Of a DNA stretch of 64,000 bases, positions 57,248 to 64,000 are shown piece by piece. This DNA is from Clostridia bacterium (GTDB lineage: Bacteria; Bacillota; Clostridia; Lachnospirales; Lachnospiraceae). The stretch spans positions 62,001-126,000 of the forward strand of contig CAJTDE010000011.1 of assembly GCA_910574835.1 (NCBI GenBank). Reading direction: 5' to 3'. Numbering within the stretch: position 1 is the stretch's first letter; each line of letters begins with the position of its first letter. Under the pieces are notes generated by a model. The model did no database searches, was not told the DNA's origin, and saw only the letters and a program-made list of their open reading frames with translations. The translations under genes and the position numbers were made by a program.

Positions 57248-57296
57248 AAAAAAAGAGCAACAGCGTATTATACCAAAATATAATACGCTGCCGCTC
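57248..57296 (-). terminator. Terminator/attenuator hairpin in the yitT leader
   Basis: Minus strand: GAGC, GG, CAGCGTATTATA, loop TTTTGG, TATAATACGCTG, TT, GCTC, then a seven-T run. Stem positions are 57279-57290 with 57261-57272. It lies between the predicted start (about 57300) and the yitT ribosome site, so it can attenuate yitT. It can also stop transcripts arriving from azlCD. Confidence 0.83.
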
Positions 57297-57305
57297 TTAA
57301 ACGAA

Positions 57306-57334
57306 AGACTATCATACGAAATCAAATCTGTCAA
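57306..57334 (-). promoter_or_regulatory. Promoter of the yitT gene
   Basis: Minus-strand TTGACA (57334-57329), 17 bp spacer, TAGTCT (57311-57306). The -10 is moderate. Confidence 0.65.
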
Positions 57335-57352
57335 CAAAATAGTCCCTAAAAT

Positions 57353-57643
57353 TATCAAGTGAAAATTATCAGGAAAAAATTTCCCCAACCCAATCAGGAC
57401 ATGGCAATCGATATCATTATGCCAAGCCCAAAAACCTTACCGGCGGAGGGGAGGAGGGCCGCCCCGATCAGGGGTGGCGGTACCTGCCCGCAGCCTGCAC
57501 AGCTTTCCGGCTCCCTCGCAAACCAAAATCCCCCCATATCGCCCCACCCAATCCCCTAAATCCTCACACAATCCTACTCCCTTCCCCCTAACAACCACAT
57601 GATTTCACCCATTCACTCTACCAACAACCTAATGTCCATCATC
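57353..57643. other. Gene-free, strand-skewed spacer
   Basis: No gene supported. The plus strand is strikingly poor in G and rich in A and C over 57500-57643. It also contains a G-rich/C-rich block (57440-57480, GGCGGAGGGGAGGAGGG then CCGCC). A 47-codon minus-strand frame here has no family match I can see. Confidence 0.5.
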
Positions 57644-57970
57644 CTAAAACACCACCTGCACCAACAGCATATAACAAGCGGTCCCTCCCGCTATAGAAAC
57701 CAGCATCTGCCGCCTCCAAAGGTGAAGCCCCGCCACAACCCCAATGCTAACAAGCTCCGGCACCCCCCGGCTTCCCGCAAACAAGCTCACATTTTTAAGA
57801 CAATAAACCACCAAAAGCCCAAACACAGCCGGCGGAAGCACCTTCCCAAGATACCGTACATACCTTGGAGTAGGCTTCCCCGCCGGAAAAATCAAAAACG
57901 GCAGAAACCGGGTCAGCACCGTCCCCAGAACCACCATCCCAATCGTAATCATCTGCTCCGCAAACGTCAT
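57644..57970 (-). CDS. azlD: AzlD-family branched-chain amino acid exporter subunit
   Basis: 108 residues from the ATG at 57970, four membrane helices ([15 protein letters not shown] motif of the family). Partner of AzlC in export of branched-chain amino acids or analogues. Start uncertain: a TTG at 57985 with AGGATAGGA just upstream is possible, giving 113 residues. It follows azlC by 15-30 bp. Confidence 0.88.
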   Translation of the reverse strand: MTFAEQMITIGMVVLGTVLTRFLPFLIFPAGKPTPRYVRYLGKVLPPAVFGLLVVYCLKNVSLFAGSRGVPELVSIGVVAGLHLWRRQMLVSIAGGTACYMLLVQVVF

Positions 57971-58000
57971 AACATCATATCCCAATCCTATCCTTTTTTA

Positions 58001-58714
58001 TCAATCCCCGCACTCTCCCCGTCTCTCAAGGGGCTTCCGAAGAAACGTAAGCACCCCAAGAATCACAGCCATAGCCGGAATCAAAAAGCGGTCCGCCCCA
58101 AAAGCAACGAGACACAAAAGCGTAACCCCGACCCCCACAAGAGAGCTTACATGCTCTTTCTCCTTCATCCACTGCTCCATAAAAATCGCAACAAACATTG
58201 CTGTCATCACAAAATCCAGGCCCTCCGTATCAAACCGAATCAAAGAACCGAAGATTCCGCCAAGGGCCGCCCCGAAAAACCAGTAAAAATGATTCAGCAG
58301 CGTCACAAAAAACATAAACCATCCCCTGTCAATCCCTTCGGGAATCCTGGCCGTATAATTAATAGAAAAACTCTCATCACACATGCCGAAAATCAAATAA
58401 AAATCCTTCCACCCATTTCCCCGATATTTATCAAGCATGGACAGACCGTAAAATAAATGCCGGGCGTTGATCATCAGCGTCATGGCCAGCACCTGGAACG
58501 GATTAAAAGCCCCAAGCAGCAGATTCACGGCCACAAACTCCACGGACCCGGCAAAAATAGTCAAACTCATCAGCATCGGATACCAAAAAGGAAAACCCGA
58601 CACATTCATATAAATTCCATAAGTCATTCCCAGAAACCAGAACCCGGCAAAAATGGGAATTGTATGGGGAAATGCGGCCTTAAATGCTTTTCCTCGCCTT
58701 CCTCTCTCTGACAT
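58001..58714 (-). CDS. azlC: AzlC-family branched-chain amino acid exporter
   Basis: 237 residues from the ATG at 58714 behind TAGGGGG; an ATG at 58741 would overlap the upstream gene. Family motifs FAGSVEFVAVNLLLG and MTLMINARHLFYGLSML; about seven helices. Together with AzlD it forms the export complex. It follows the NSS transporter by 11 bp and is probably cotranscribed with it. Confidence 0.92.
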   Translation of the reverse strand: MSERGRRGKAFKAAFPHTIPIFAGFWFLGMTYGIYMNVSGFPFWYPMLMSLTIFAGSVEFVAVNLLLGAFNPFQVLAMTLMINARHLFYGLSMLDKYRGNGWKDFYLIFGMCDESFSINYTARIPEGIDRGWFMFFVTLLNHFYWFFGAALGGIFGSLIRFDTEGLDFVMTAMFVAIFMEQWMKEKEHVSSLVGVGVTLLCLVAFGADRFLIPAMAVILGVLTFLRKPLERRGECGD

Positions 58715-58725
58715 CCCAAAGCCCC

Positions 58726-60123
58726 CTACATGGAAATCCATCCAAGCACGCTTGCAATGGAGCTTAATAAAATCACCGCAATGCAGACAGGTGCCAAAAA
58801 CCGCATAAACAGGCTGTACATTCCCTTGCGGCGAAAACGGGAGGACTGCTCCACCTCCTTTGCAATCCGATCAAGCCCCACCACGCGGGTAACCAGAAAG
58901 CAGGTAGCCAGAGCCGCCACCGGCATCATCAGAGAATTTGTGAGAAAATCAAAAAAGTCAAGAATGGACATTCCCAATATCTTCACAAAATCCAGCACAC
59001 CGAAGCCAAGGGCCGAAGCGGAGCCGAATACCACCATAATTCCCCCCATTAAAAGGGTAGCTTTATGACGGCTCCATCCGAGCTGATCCTCAAAGGTGGA
59101 CACACCGGATTCCGCCAGAGAAATCGCACTGGTAAGGGCCGCAAGAAGCACCAGAAGGAAGAACATCACACCTGCCCCGGTTCCAAAGCCCATACTTGCA
59201 AATACCTTGGGAATCGTAATAAACATCAGCGACGGACCTGCCTGCAGTGTCTCCGGTTCCCCGCCGGAAAAAGCAAAGACCGCCGGGATAATCATCAGTC
59301 CCGCAAGCATGGCAATGGCCGTGTCAAAAATTTCCACCTGATTCGTGGATTTTTCAATATCCACATCTTCCTTAATATAAGAACCGTAGGTATACAGAAT
59401 CCCCATAGCAATCGACAGGGAATAAAACATCTGTCCCATAGCCGCAACTACCGTCATCCAGGAGAAGTCTTCAAGCTTGGGAACCAGAAAATATTTAACG
59501 CCCTCAAAAGCTCCGGGCCGGGTCATGGAATAGCCTGCCACAAATATCGCCAAAATCACAAGCACCGGCATCATTACCTTAGAAACACGCTCCACGCCCT
59601 GCTTCACGCCTGCAAAAAGAACTGCAATAACAACCAGACTGAAGAGCAGGAACCAAAGCTCCGCGGAAAAGCCTTCCCCAATAAAGCCGGTAAAATAATT
59701 TCCCTCCGCCAGCGCAGCCGTATTTCCTTTCAAGTACTCAAAAAGATACTTTGTCACCCATCCGCCGATAACACTGTAATAAGGCACAATCAGCATGGGA
59801 ATTACCGCGTTGATCCATCCTCCGAAGCGAAACGCCAAGCCCTTTCCAAAGGCTCCGAAGGCTCCCACCGGGCTTTTCTTTGTCATGCGCCCAAGGGCTG
59901 TCTCCGATACGATCAGCGCATAACCAAAGGTCATCATCAGAATCAGATACACCAGAAGAAAAATGCCTCCTCCGTATTTTGCTGCCAGATAGGGAAAACG
60001 CCAGATATTCCCCAGACCTACGGCTGAACCGGCAACTGCCAGAACATAGCCCATTTTTCCCGAAAAGCTGCTTCGGGATCTTCCTACGTGCAGCAGCGCT
60101 CCTGTATTTCCACCTTCCCTCAT
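58726..60123 (-). CDS. Sodium-dependent amino acid transporter (NSS/SNF family)
   Basis: 465 residues from the ATG at 60123, six nt after AAGGAGG; the first ATG (60127-60129) lies too close to that site. LeuT-like fold: GYVLAVAGSAVGLGNIWRFP (helix 1, Na+ and substrate site) and GVMFFLLVLLAALTSAISLAE (cut: LAALTSAISLAE, helix 8). The C-terminus is short, as in bacterial members with 11-12 helices. Imports an amino acid with Na+. Operon with azlCD: an importer beside an exporter, perhaps to balance pools. Confidence 0.92.
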   Translation of the reverse strand: MREGGNTGALLHVGRSRSSFSGKMGYVLAVAGSAVGLGNIWRFPYLAAKYGGGIFLLVYLILMMTFGYALIVSETALGRMTKKSPVGAFGAFGKGLAFRFGGWINAVIPMLIVPYYSVIGGWVTKYLFEYLKGNTAALAEGNYFTGFIGEGFSAELWFLLFSLVVIAVLFAGVKQGVERVSKVMMPVLVILAIFVAGYSMTRPGAFEGVKYFLVPKLEDFSWMTVVAAMGQMFYSLSIAMGILYTYGSYIKEDVDIEKSTNQVEIFDTAIAMLAGLMIIPAVFAFSGGEPETLQAGPSLMFITIPKVFASMGFGTGAGVMFFLLVLLAALTSAISLAESGVSTFEDQLGWSRHKATLLMGGIMVVFGSASALGFGVLDFVKILGMSILDFFDFLTNSLMMPVAALATCFLVTRVVGLDRIAKEVEQSSRFRRKGMYSLFMRFLAPVCIAVILLSSIASVLGWISM

Positions 60124-60228
60124 TTTCATCCTCCTTGTAATTTTCTTATATTCATCCTTACCTTTTTATCACTTTGAGCGGTATATTTCTTTTACTCTGT
60201 CGTTAAAAAGATAACGCTATGTCTTTCT

Positions 60229-60257
60229 ATTGTATCGGAACCGGTGGAGGAACGCAA
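60229..60257 (-). promoter_or_regulatory. Promoter of the NSS-azlCD operon
   Basis: Minus-strand TTGCGT (60257-60252), 17 bp spacer, TACAAT (60234-60229). Confidence 0.72.
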
Positions 60258-60320
60258 GCTTTTTAGCAGGTGAAATTTGGTAAAAGGTAAAACAGCGCAA
60301 ATCTGTTATCGCTTGGGTAT

Positions 60321-61241
60321 TTACTGCTTTCTTCGTTCTCTAAAATAGCTTATTCCAAGAAATGATACTGCCAATATTAAAATAATGAGAGCGTTTAATT
60401 GATTGAATGACTGTTCGATGTGGGTTCTTTTTATATATCCGTCTATTATAAGATTGATTCCATATTCTTCCGCAAACATCAGGAAGCATATCAGGGAAAG
60501 AGCAAAATATTTTTTTCTGCTCCAGATGTGCGTGAGGATGCCGTAGAGACCCCATATTCCCAAAAGCGCTGCAACTGCAATGCACATTCCCATCGTGCGC
60601 AGAAGCGGAACTTGCAAAAGAACGTTTAAAACGGCCAGGTAAGGAAAAATCATCAGGCTTAATGCAAGCAGGCTTTTGCAGATTCGTTTCTTCTGTGCCT
60701 GGAAAAGAGGCGTAAGGATTCCCCAGGCAGCTATCAGGGACGCGAGCACAATCCGGGACCAGGATAATTCTCCCGAGACGGCAAAATTGCAGATGAGGCA
60801 TACAATGGCGGCGAGGAAGAAGCCGGCGCTCATTCCTATGAACAGTATATCCCATAACTTTTTTACCCTCTGGTCGGCTGATTTGCGGGAATACTTTAAT
60901 GCTTCATTTATCAGGGTTTCTGTCTCTTCTTTATTTTCTGTTCCATCCGTAAACTCTGTCTGTTCCTCTTCCACCGTTTTGGCTGCAATTGGTGTCTCAT
61001 TATCCGGGTCCATTTCCATTTTTTCACCGCTGAGAAGCTCTCCTGTGGATACTCCCAGGGCTTTTGCAAGCGGAATCAACAAACTGATATCCGGGCTGCT
61101 GACAGCCCTCTCCCATTTGGAAACGGCTTTATCTGTCACTCCCAGCTTTCCTGCCAGATCCTTTTGGGTTAAATTTCTGGCTTTTCTCATTTTCAATATG
61201 AAATCAGCCATCTTTTTTTGTTCATATAATTCATGTTCCAT
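60321..61241 (-). CDS. XRE-type HTH regulator with membrane domain
   Basis: 306 residues. Helix-turn-helix at about 15-70 (RKARNLTQKDLAGKLGVTDKAVSKWER, shown as NLTQKDLAGKLGVTDKAV), an acidic linker (75-115), then five to six hydrophobic helices (about 132-300). Such proteins are probably membrane-tethered regulators. The target is unknown. No partner gene adjoins. Confidence 0.88.
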   Translation of the reverse strand: MEHELYEQKKMADFILKMRKARNLTQKDLAGKLGVTDKAVSKWERAVSSPDISLLIPLAKALGVSTGELLSGEKMEMDPDNETPIAAKTVEEEQTEFTDGTENKEETETLINEALKYSRKSADQRVKKLWDILFIGMSAGFFLAAIVCLICNFAVSGELSWSRIVLASLIAAWGILTPLFQAQKKRICKSLLALSLMIFPYLAVLNVLLQVPLLRTMGMCIAVAALLGIWGLYGILTHIWSRKKYFALSLICFLMFAEEYGINLIIDGYIKRTHIEQSFNQLNALIILILAVSFLGISYFRERRKQ

Positions 61242-61296
61242 ACATTAATCCTTTCCTGCCGTGCTGCGAAGTATTTTTCATGTAGTATGATAAAGA

Positions 61297-61336
61297 GCTG
61301 CCGGGAAATAAGACTGAACACTTATTTCCCGGCAGC
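61297..61336 (-). terminator. Perfect 16 bp hairpin between yczE and the XRE gene
   Basis: GCTGCCGGGAAATAAG (61297-61312) and CTTATTTCCCGGCAGC (61321-61336) with an 8-base loop. In minus sense it is followed by TCTTTATCAT, a weak T tract. Confidence 0.7.
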
Positions 61337-61459
61337 CCCATAACCTCAACTCTCTTTCAGTATAAAGGACTTTTTTAGGAAGAACAACCGATTTATAGTT
61401 TAGAAACGCAGTTCTACCGTTGGTTTAGTTGATAAATAAACTTTCCGCAAAACGGCCGG

Positions 61460-62107
61460 CTAAGAAAGCAGTTTATTCACCAATTTTTCGCTCCTGGGCA
61501 GGAAAAATCCTGCCACCGGCCCTACCAGGCAGGCGCAGACAATCGTGCCGATTCCAAAAGAGCCTCCCAGCAAAAAGCCCACAGCCACGAAACCTACATC
61601 CACAATAACACGCACAATGCTGAACTTAAAATGGCTCTTATCACTGATTACAAGCGCCACCAGATCATTCGGGCCCGTTCCGGCATCTGATTTGATCACT
61701 ATCGTCATGCCGAAAGCCAGAATCACACAGCCAGCCGCCAAAACGGGAAGCTTAAACCACAAAGACCGCTCCGCCGCAAACAGAAATCCCATAAAATATG
61801 TAAAAAAGTCAATGATCGGTCCGCCGCAAATCATACAGAGAAGGGTTCCGATTTTAATATAACTCCTGTCCACAAATAAAAGCACCGCAATAATCAGAAA
61901 GCATATGGCAATATGCGTATAGCCATGCGTCAGCGCCTCCCATCCGGTCCCTTCGCTCACCGTCCGGAAAATTCCCTGCACCAGTACATTAAAAGGATCT
62001 GCCCCCAGATCGGCAAGCAGGAACAAGGTCACGCCCAGATGGGCAATCGTAAGTCCTGCAAGTAAAATCAACACCCTCAGCAGCGTTTCTCTCACAGTTC
62101 TTTTCAT
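61460..62107 (-). CDS. YczE/YyaS-family membrane protein
   Basis: 215 residues, five to six membrane helices. Motifs GLTIAHLGVTLFLLADLGADPFNV (shown as LADLGADPFNVL) and SDAGTGPNDLVAL are family hallmarks (COG2364). Function not established. Start: ATG behind GGGAGGGTG. Stands alone. Confidence 0.86.
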   Translation of the reverse strand: MKRTVRETLLRVLILLAGLTIAHLGVTLFLLADLGADPFNVLVQGIFRTVSEGTGWEALTHGYTHIAICFLIIAVLLFVDRSYIKIGTLLCMICGGPIIDFFTYFMGFLFAAERSLWFKLPVLAAGCVILAFGMTIVIKSDAGTGPNDLVALVISDKSHFKFSIVRVIVDVGFVAVGFLLGGSFGIGTIVCACLVGPVAGFFLPRSEKLVNKLLS

Positions 62108-62229
62108 AATCTCTACACCCTCCCTACAATTAATACGCTAAACACAGCAATCACATTCCACTCCGACAGGGTGTGTATGAGCCGCCCAATTCGGCATCTT
62201 CTCCGGACACAGCTTGAAACTGCATAAGC

Positions 62230-62877
62230 TTATTTCAAATCCTCCAAAAGCCGCTCCCACGCATCTTCATGCTCCACATAATACAGCGGACAGGGTTTGC
62301 CGCCCGCGTCATAGTGGCGCAGCACATCCTCAGGCTGCAAATCATATTCATACAGCAGCCAATCTACCAAATGCAGAAGAGATTGATACGTAGCACCCGT
62401 AAAGCTTCCGTCTTCCGCAAGGTGACAGCACTCAATGGAAATAGAATCGTAATTTCTCCCCTTCACCGCATAGGCAATCTCCTCCCGGGGGATGCACTGT
62501 ATAATCTCCCCGTCATACCCGATAATAAAGTGAGAGCTTGCCGATGTCTCCTGGGTATCCTTCAGATTTTCAAAATAATTCCTGTTCTCCTCCGCCGAGG
62601 TCCCCGGATTGGCCGTGTAGTGGACAAAGATATTTTTCACCTTCTCCAATGCCTCCCCCGGCCTGGAATATGGATTCTCCGTCAACAGCATTTCCATAAT
62701 CTCCGGCGGATCAACCGGCTCTCTTGCAGCTTTTCGAATGATTTTGTGGATTCCAAAGCCCAGTCCCACCCCAAAGAGCAATACCACTAAAAGAGCAAAA
62801 CCGCGGGCAAAAATTGCCCTTCTCCTCTGCCGCTTCTTCCTGTGCTCCCACTCTCTTCGGCTCATTCGTCTGCGCAT
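62230..62877 (-). CDS. N-acetylmuramoyl-L-alanine amidase (amidase_2) with membrane anchor
   Basis: About 215 residues from the ATG at 62877 (MRRRMSRREWEHRKKRQ), behind AAAGGA at 10 nt. An in-frame start at 62973 would overlap trkA by 29 bp and has poorer spacing. A basic N-terminus precedes one membrane helix (about 22-42), then the amidase domain: zinc His in NIFVHYTANPGT, later HFIIGYDGEIIQCIPREEIAY and VLRHYDAGGKPCPLYY. Cleaves the peptide from the glycan in peptidoglycan outside the cell. Confidence 0.87.
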   Translation of the reverse strand: MRRRMSRREWEHRKKRQRRRAIFARGFALLVVLLFGVGLGFGIHKIIRKAAREPVDPPEIMEMLLTENPYSRPGEALEKVKNIFVHYTANPGTSAEENRNYFENLKDTQETSASSHFIIGYDGEIIQCIPREEIAYAVKGRNYDSISIECCHLAEDGSFTGATYQSLLHLVDWLLYEYDLQPEDVLRHYDAGGKPCPLYYVEHEDAWERLLEDLK

Positions 62878-62944
62878 CCTCTTAGATTCCTTTGGCTGTC
62901 CTTCACCCGGACTTTGCTTCCCCAAAACCCGTTTTTCTTCCCCG

Positions 62945-63595
62945 TCACATTCTGTGTAAGATCTTGTCAACATCCTTCTTCTTTCCGATCACCATCAAAT
63001 GCTGATCCTTTTCAAATATATGATCTGCCGACGGGAGCAGGTTCAAGTCCTTCCCTGTCTTGATTCCAAGGATACTTACCTGATACCGCACGCGGAAATT
63101 CAGAGCCCGGATGCTGTGTCCCAGCCATTCCTTAAGAAGCGGAATCTCGTAAATGCCATAGTCATCCGTCAGTTCCAGATAATCAAAAACATGATCGGAA
63201 CTGAACTTCTTCGCCGCCCGCTCCGCCGTGTCTCTCTCCGGATAAATCACCTCGTCCGCCCCGTTGCGCAGCAAAAACTTTGCCTGTATATCCCGCTCAG
63301 CCTTGCTGACCACATAGGAGGCGCCAAGCTCTTTTAACAAGCTTGTAATCTCCAGACTATTCTGAAAATTGCCGCTGATGCAGACGAAGCACACATCAAA
63401 ATTGCGGATGCCAAGGCTTTTTAACACCTCCACATTGGTACAGTCGCCAATTTGAGCGCTTGTCACAATGGGCAGCAGATCCGCCAGGCGCTCCTCATCC
63501 TCATCCACAATCATAATTTCATTGTCCAATTCCGCCATATTCATGCAGAGCAGATGGCCAAATTTTCCCATTCCTATCATTAAAATTGATTTCAT
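62945..63595 (-). CDS. TrkA/KtrA-family potassium channel regulatory subunit
   Basis: 216 residues. N-terminal RCK Rossmann domain (GMGKFGHLLCMNMAELDNEI, acidic residue in VDEDEE) for nucleotide binding and a C-terminal TrkA_C domain (about 135-216). Gates the K+ channel subunit whose C-terminus is encoded at 63858-64000. Start: ATG behind ATAGGATAGAG. A U1 repeat block separates the two genes and ends close to this ribosome site. Confidence 0.92.
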   Translation of the reverse strand: MKSILMIGMGKFGHLLCMNMAELDNEIMIVDEDEERLADLLPIVTSAQIGDCTNVEVLKSLGIRNFDVCFVCISGNFQNSLEITSLLKELGASYVVSKAERDIQAKFLLRNGADEVIYPERDTAERAAKKFSSDHVFDYLELTDDYGIYEIPLLKEWLGHSIRALNFRVRYQVSILGIKTGKDLNLLPSADHIFEKDQHLMVIGKKKDVDKILHRM

Positions 63596-63606
63596 ATCTC
63601 TATCCT

Positions 63607-63850
63607 ATTCCAGTTCCGTAAAATTCTTCCCAGTACACTCACATGAAATCAATTTCCAACCACAAAACCATGTGCTTGTAAATCGATTTGTGCACTGTGA
63701 AGTATTTTACTGTATCCAGTTCCGTAAAATTCTTCCCAGTACACTCATATGAAATCAATTTCCAACCACAAAACCATGTGCTTGTAAATCGATTTGTGCA
63801 CTGTGAAGTATTTTACTGTATCCAGTTCCGTAAAATTCTTCCCAGTTACA
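63607..63850 (-). repeat. Tandem U1 hairpin repeats before trkA (two full copies plus a fragment)
   Basis: Full units start at 63611 and 63717 (period 106 bp) and a fragment at 63823. Stem GTAAAATTCTTC (63618-63629) / GAAGTATTTTAC (63699-63710) has one mismatch. The interior shares GAAATCAATTTCC, CCATGTG and TAAATCGATTTGTGCACTG with the block at 16917. The stem differs from the other blocks but still pairs. Same strand relation to the following gene as all other U1 copies. Confidence 0.92.
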
Positions 63851-63857
63851 TAATCCC

Positions 63858-64000
63858 TCACCCCACGGGAATCCGCTCCGTGGGCTTCTGAGCCGGTGAT
63901 GTCTGACGGTTCTCCGTGAAAATCAGGGCAAAAGTCAGGCTTCCCATTCTGCCGCAGTACATCAGAAGCATCAAAATCAGCTTGCTCACCGTCTTAAGGC
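63858..64000 (-). CDS. TrkH/KtrB-family potassium transporter, C-terminal end
   Basis: The last 46 codons to TGA at 63858, with the rest outside the window. The sequence SKLILMLLMYCGRMGSLTFA matches the final pore-domain helix of TrkH/KtrB (usually L-M-F-x-G-R-x-G-P-L-T). It precedes the regulatory trkA gene with the U1 block between, a normal K+ uptake pair. Confidence 0.8.
   Translation of the reverse strand, partial: LKTVSKLILMLLMYCGRMGSLTFALIFTENRQTSPAQKPTERIPVG

Noticed and set aside
57398-57538. 47-codon minus-strand frame (MGGFWFAREPE...)
   Set aside because: No family match and no coding context; kept only as part of the spacer description.
57599-58456. 285-codon plus-strand open frame rich in His, Lys, Pro
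   Set aside because: Antisense to azlD and azlC, which have clear family motifs and ribosome sites.

Overview
The window looks like a chromosome segment of a gut-type Clostridia, most likely Lachnospiraceae. I infer this from the style of the gene products (BglG/LicT-PTS operons, ribose-type ABC systems with a DUF2291 lipoprotein, an Rpn nuclease with a GIKQ/GIEQ-type tail, lantibiotic-immunity ABC genes, AAGGAGG-type ribosome sites) and a GC content near 50%. I see no tRNA, rRNA, CRISPR array, phage or insertion sequence. About 53 genes can be supported. Almost all lie on the minus strand, so transcription runs mostly from high to low coordinates.

Layout. 1-8421: plant-glycoside use. A truncated DUF5060/DUF4038 glycosidase is coupled to an alpha/beta hydrolase. 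Next comes a beta-glucoside PTS operon (EIIA, LicT antiterminator, EIIBC) with a promoter and a RAT/terminator leader, then a 6-phospho-beta-glucosidase and a GH43 enzyme. 8518-18700: one long sugar operon with a fucose-isomerase-like isomerase, a split transketolase, a FGGY kinase, a periplasmic-type binding protein, a DUF2291 lipoprotein, RbsA, RbsC and RbsD. A divergent LacI regulator faces it across a perfect 13+13 bp palindrome. 20665-29934: an Rpn nuclease; an operon of RluF-like pseudouridine synthase, LigA, HAD phosphatase, GlgB, MscS and a small protein; and a small membrane protein. 30020-34677: DUF819 transporter, transglutaminase-like protein, dipeptide epimerase and a deleted hydroxyacid dehydrogenase. 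35080-39485: a second beta-glucoside PTS (EIIBCA), a second GH1 and a RpiR regulator. 39535-42360: an MBOAT/SGNH acyltransferase pair. 42536-46672: a His-less HPr homologue, a GPH sugar symporter, a polyol dehydrogenase and a ROK regulator with a 17+17 bp operator. 46914-49956: a YyaL-type thioredoxin-domain protein and an unknown protein. 50115-54788: a lantibiotic-immunity-like ABC transporter divergent from a two-component system. 54868-64000: a lipoprotein, YitT (behind an attenuator-like hairpin), AzlCD, an NSS transporter, an XRE-type membrane regulator, a YczE protein, an amidase, TrkA and the end of TrkH/KtrB.

The most unusual feature is not a gene. Several families of structured intergenic repeats end directly at the ribosome binding site of the next gene. 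U1 is a 100-110 bp hairpin with different but still paired stems in each copy. U2 is a hairpin of about 120 bp. U3 is a 50-52 bp unit whose own sequence supplies the Shine-Dalgarno. A fourth family is a 27 bp hairpin. They occur within or in front of operons of unrelated function.

Functionally the left half suggests a specialist on beta-linked plant glycosides and unusual pentoses. The FGGY kinase has glycerol-kinase architecture but lacks two glycerol-contact residues. With the split transketolase and the isomerase it resembles the published apulose-type route for D-apiose; that substrate is inference.
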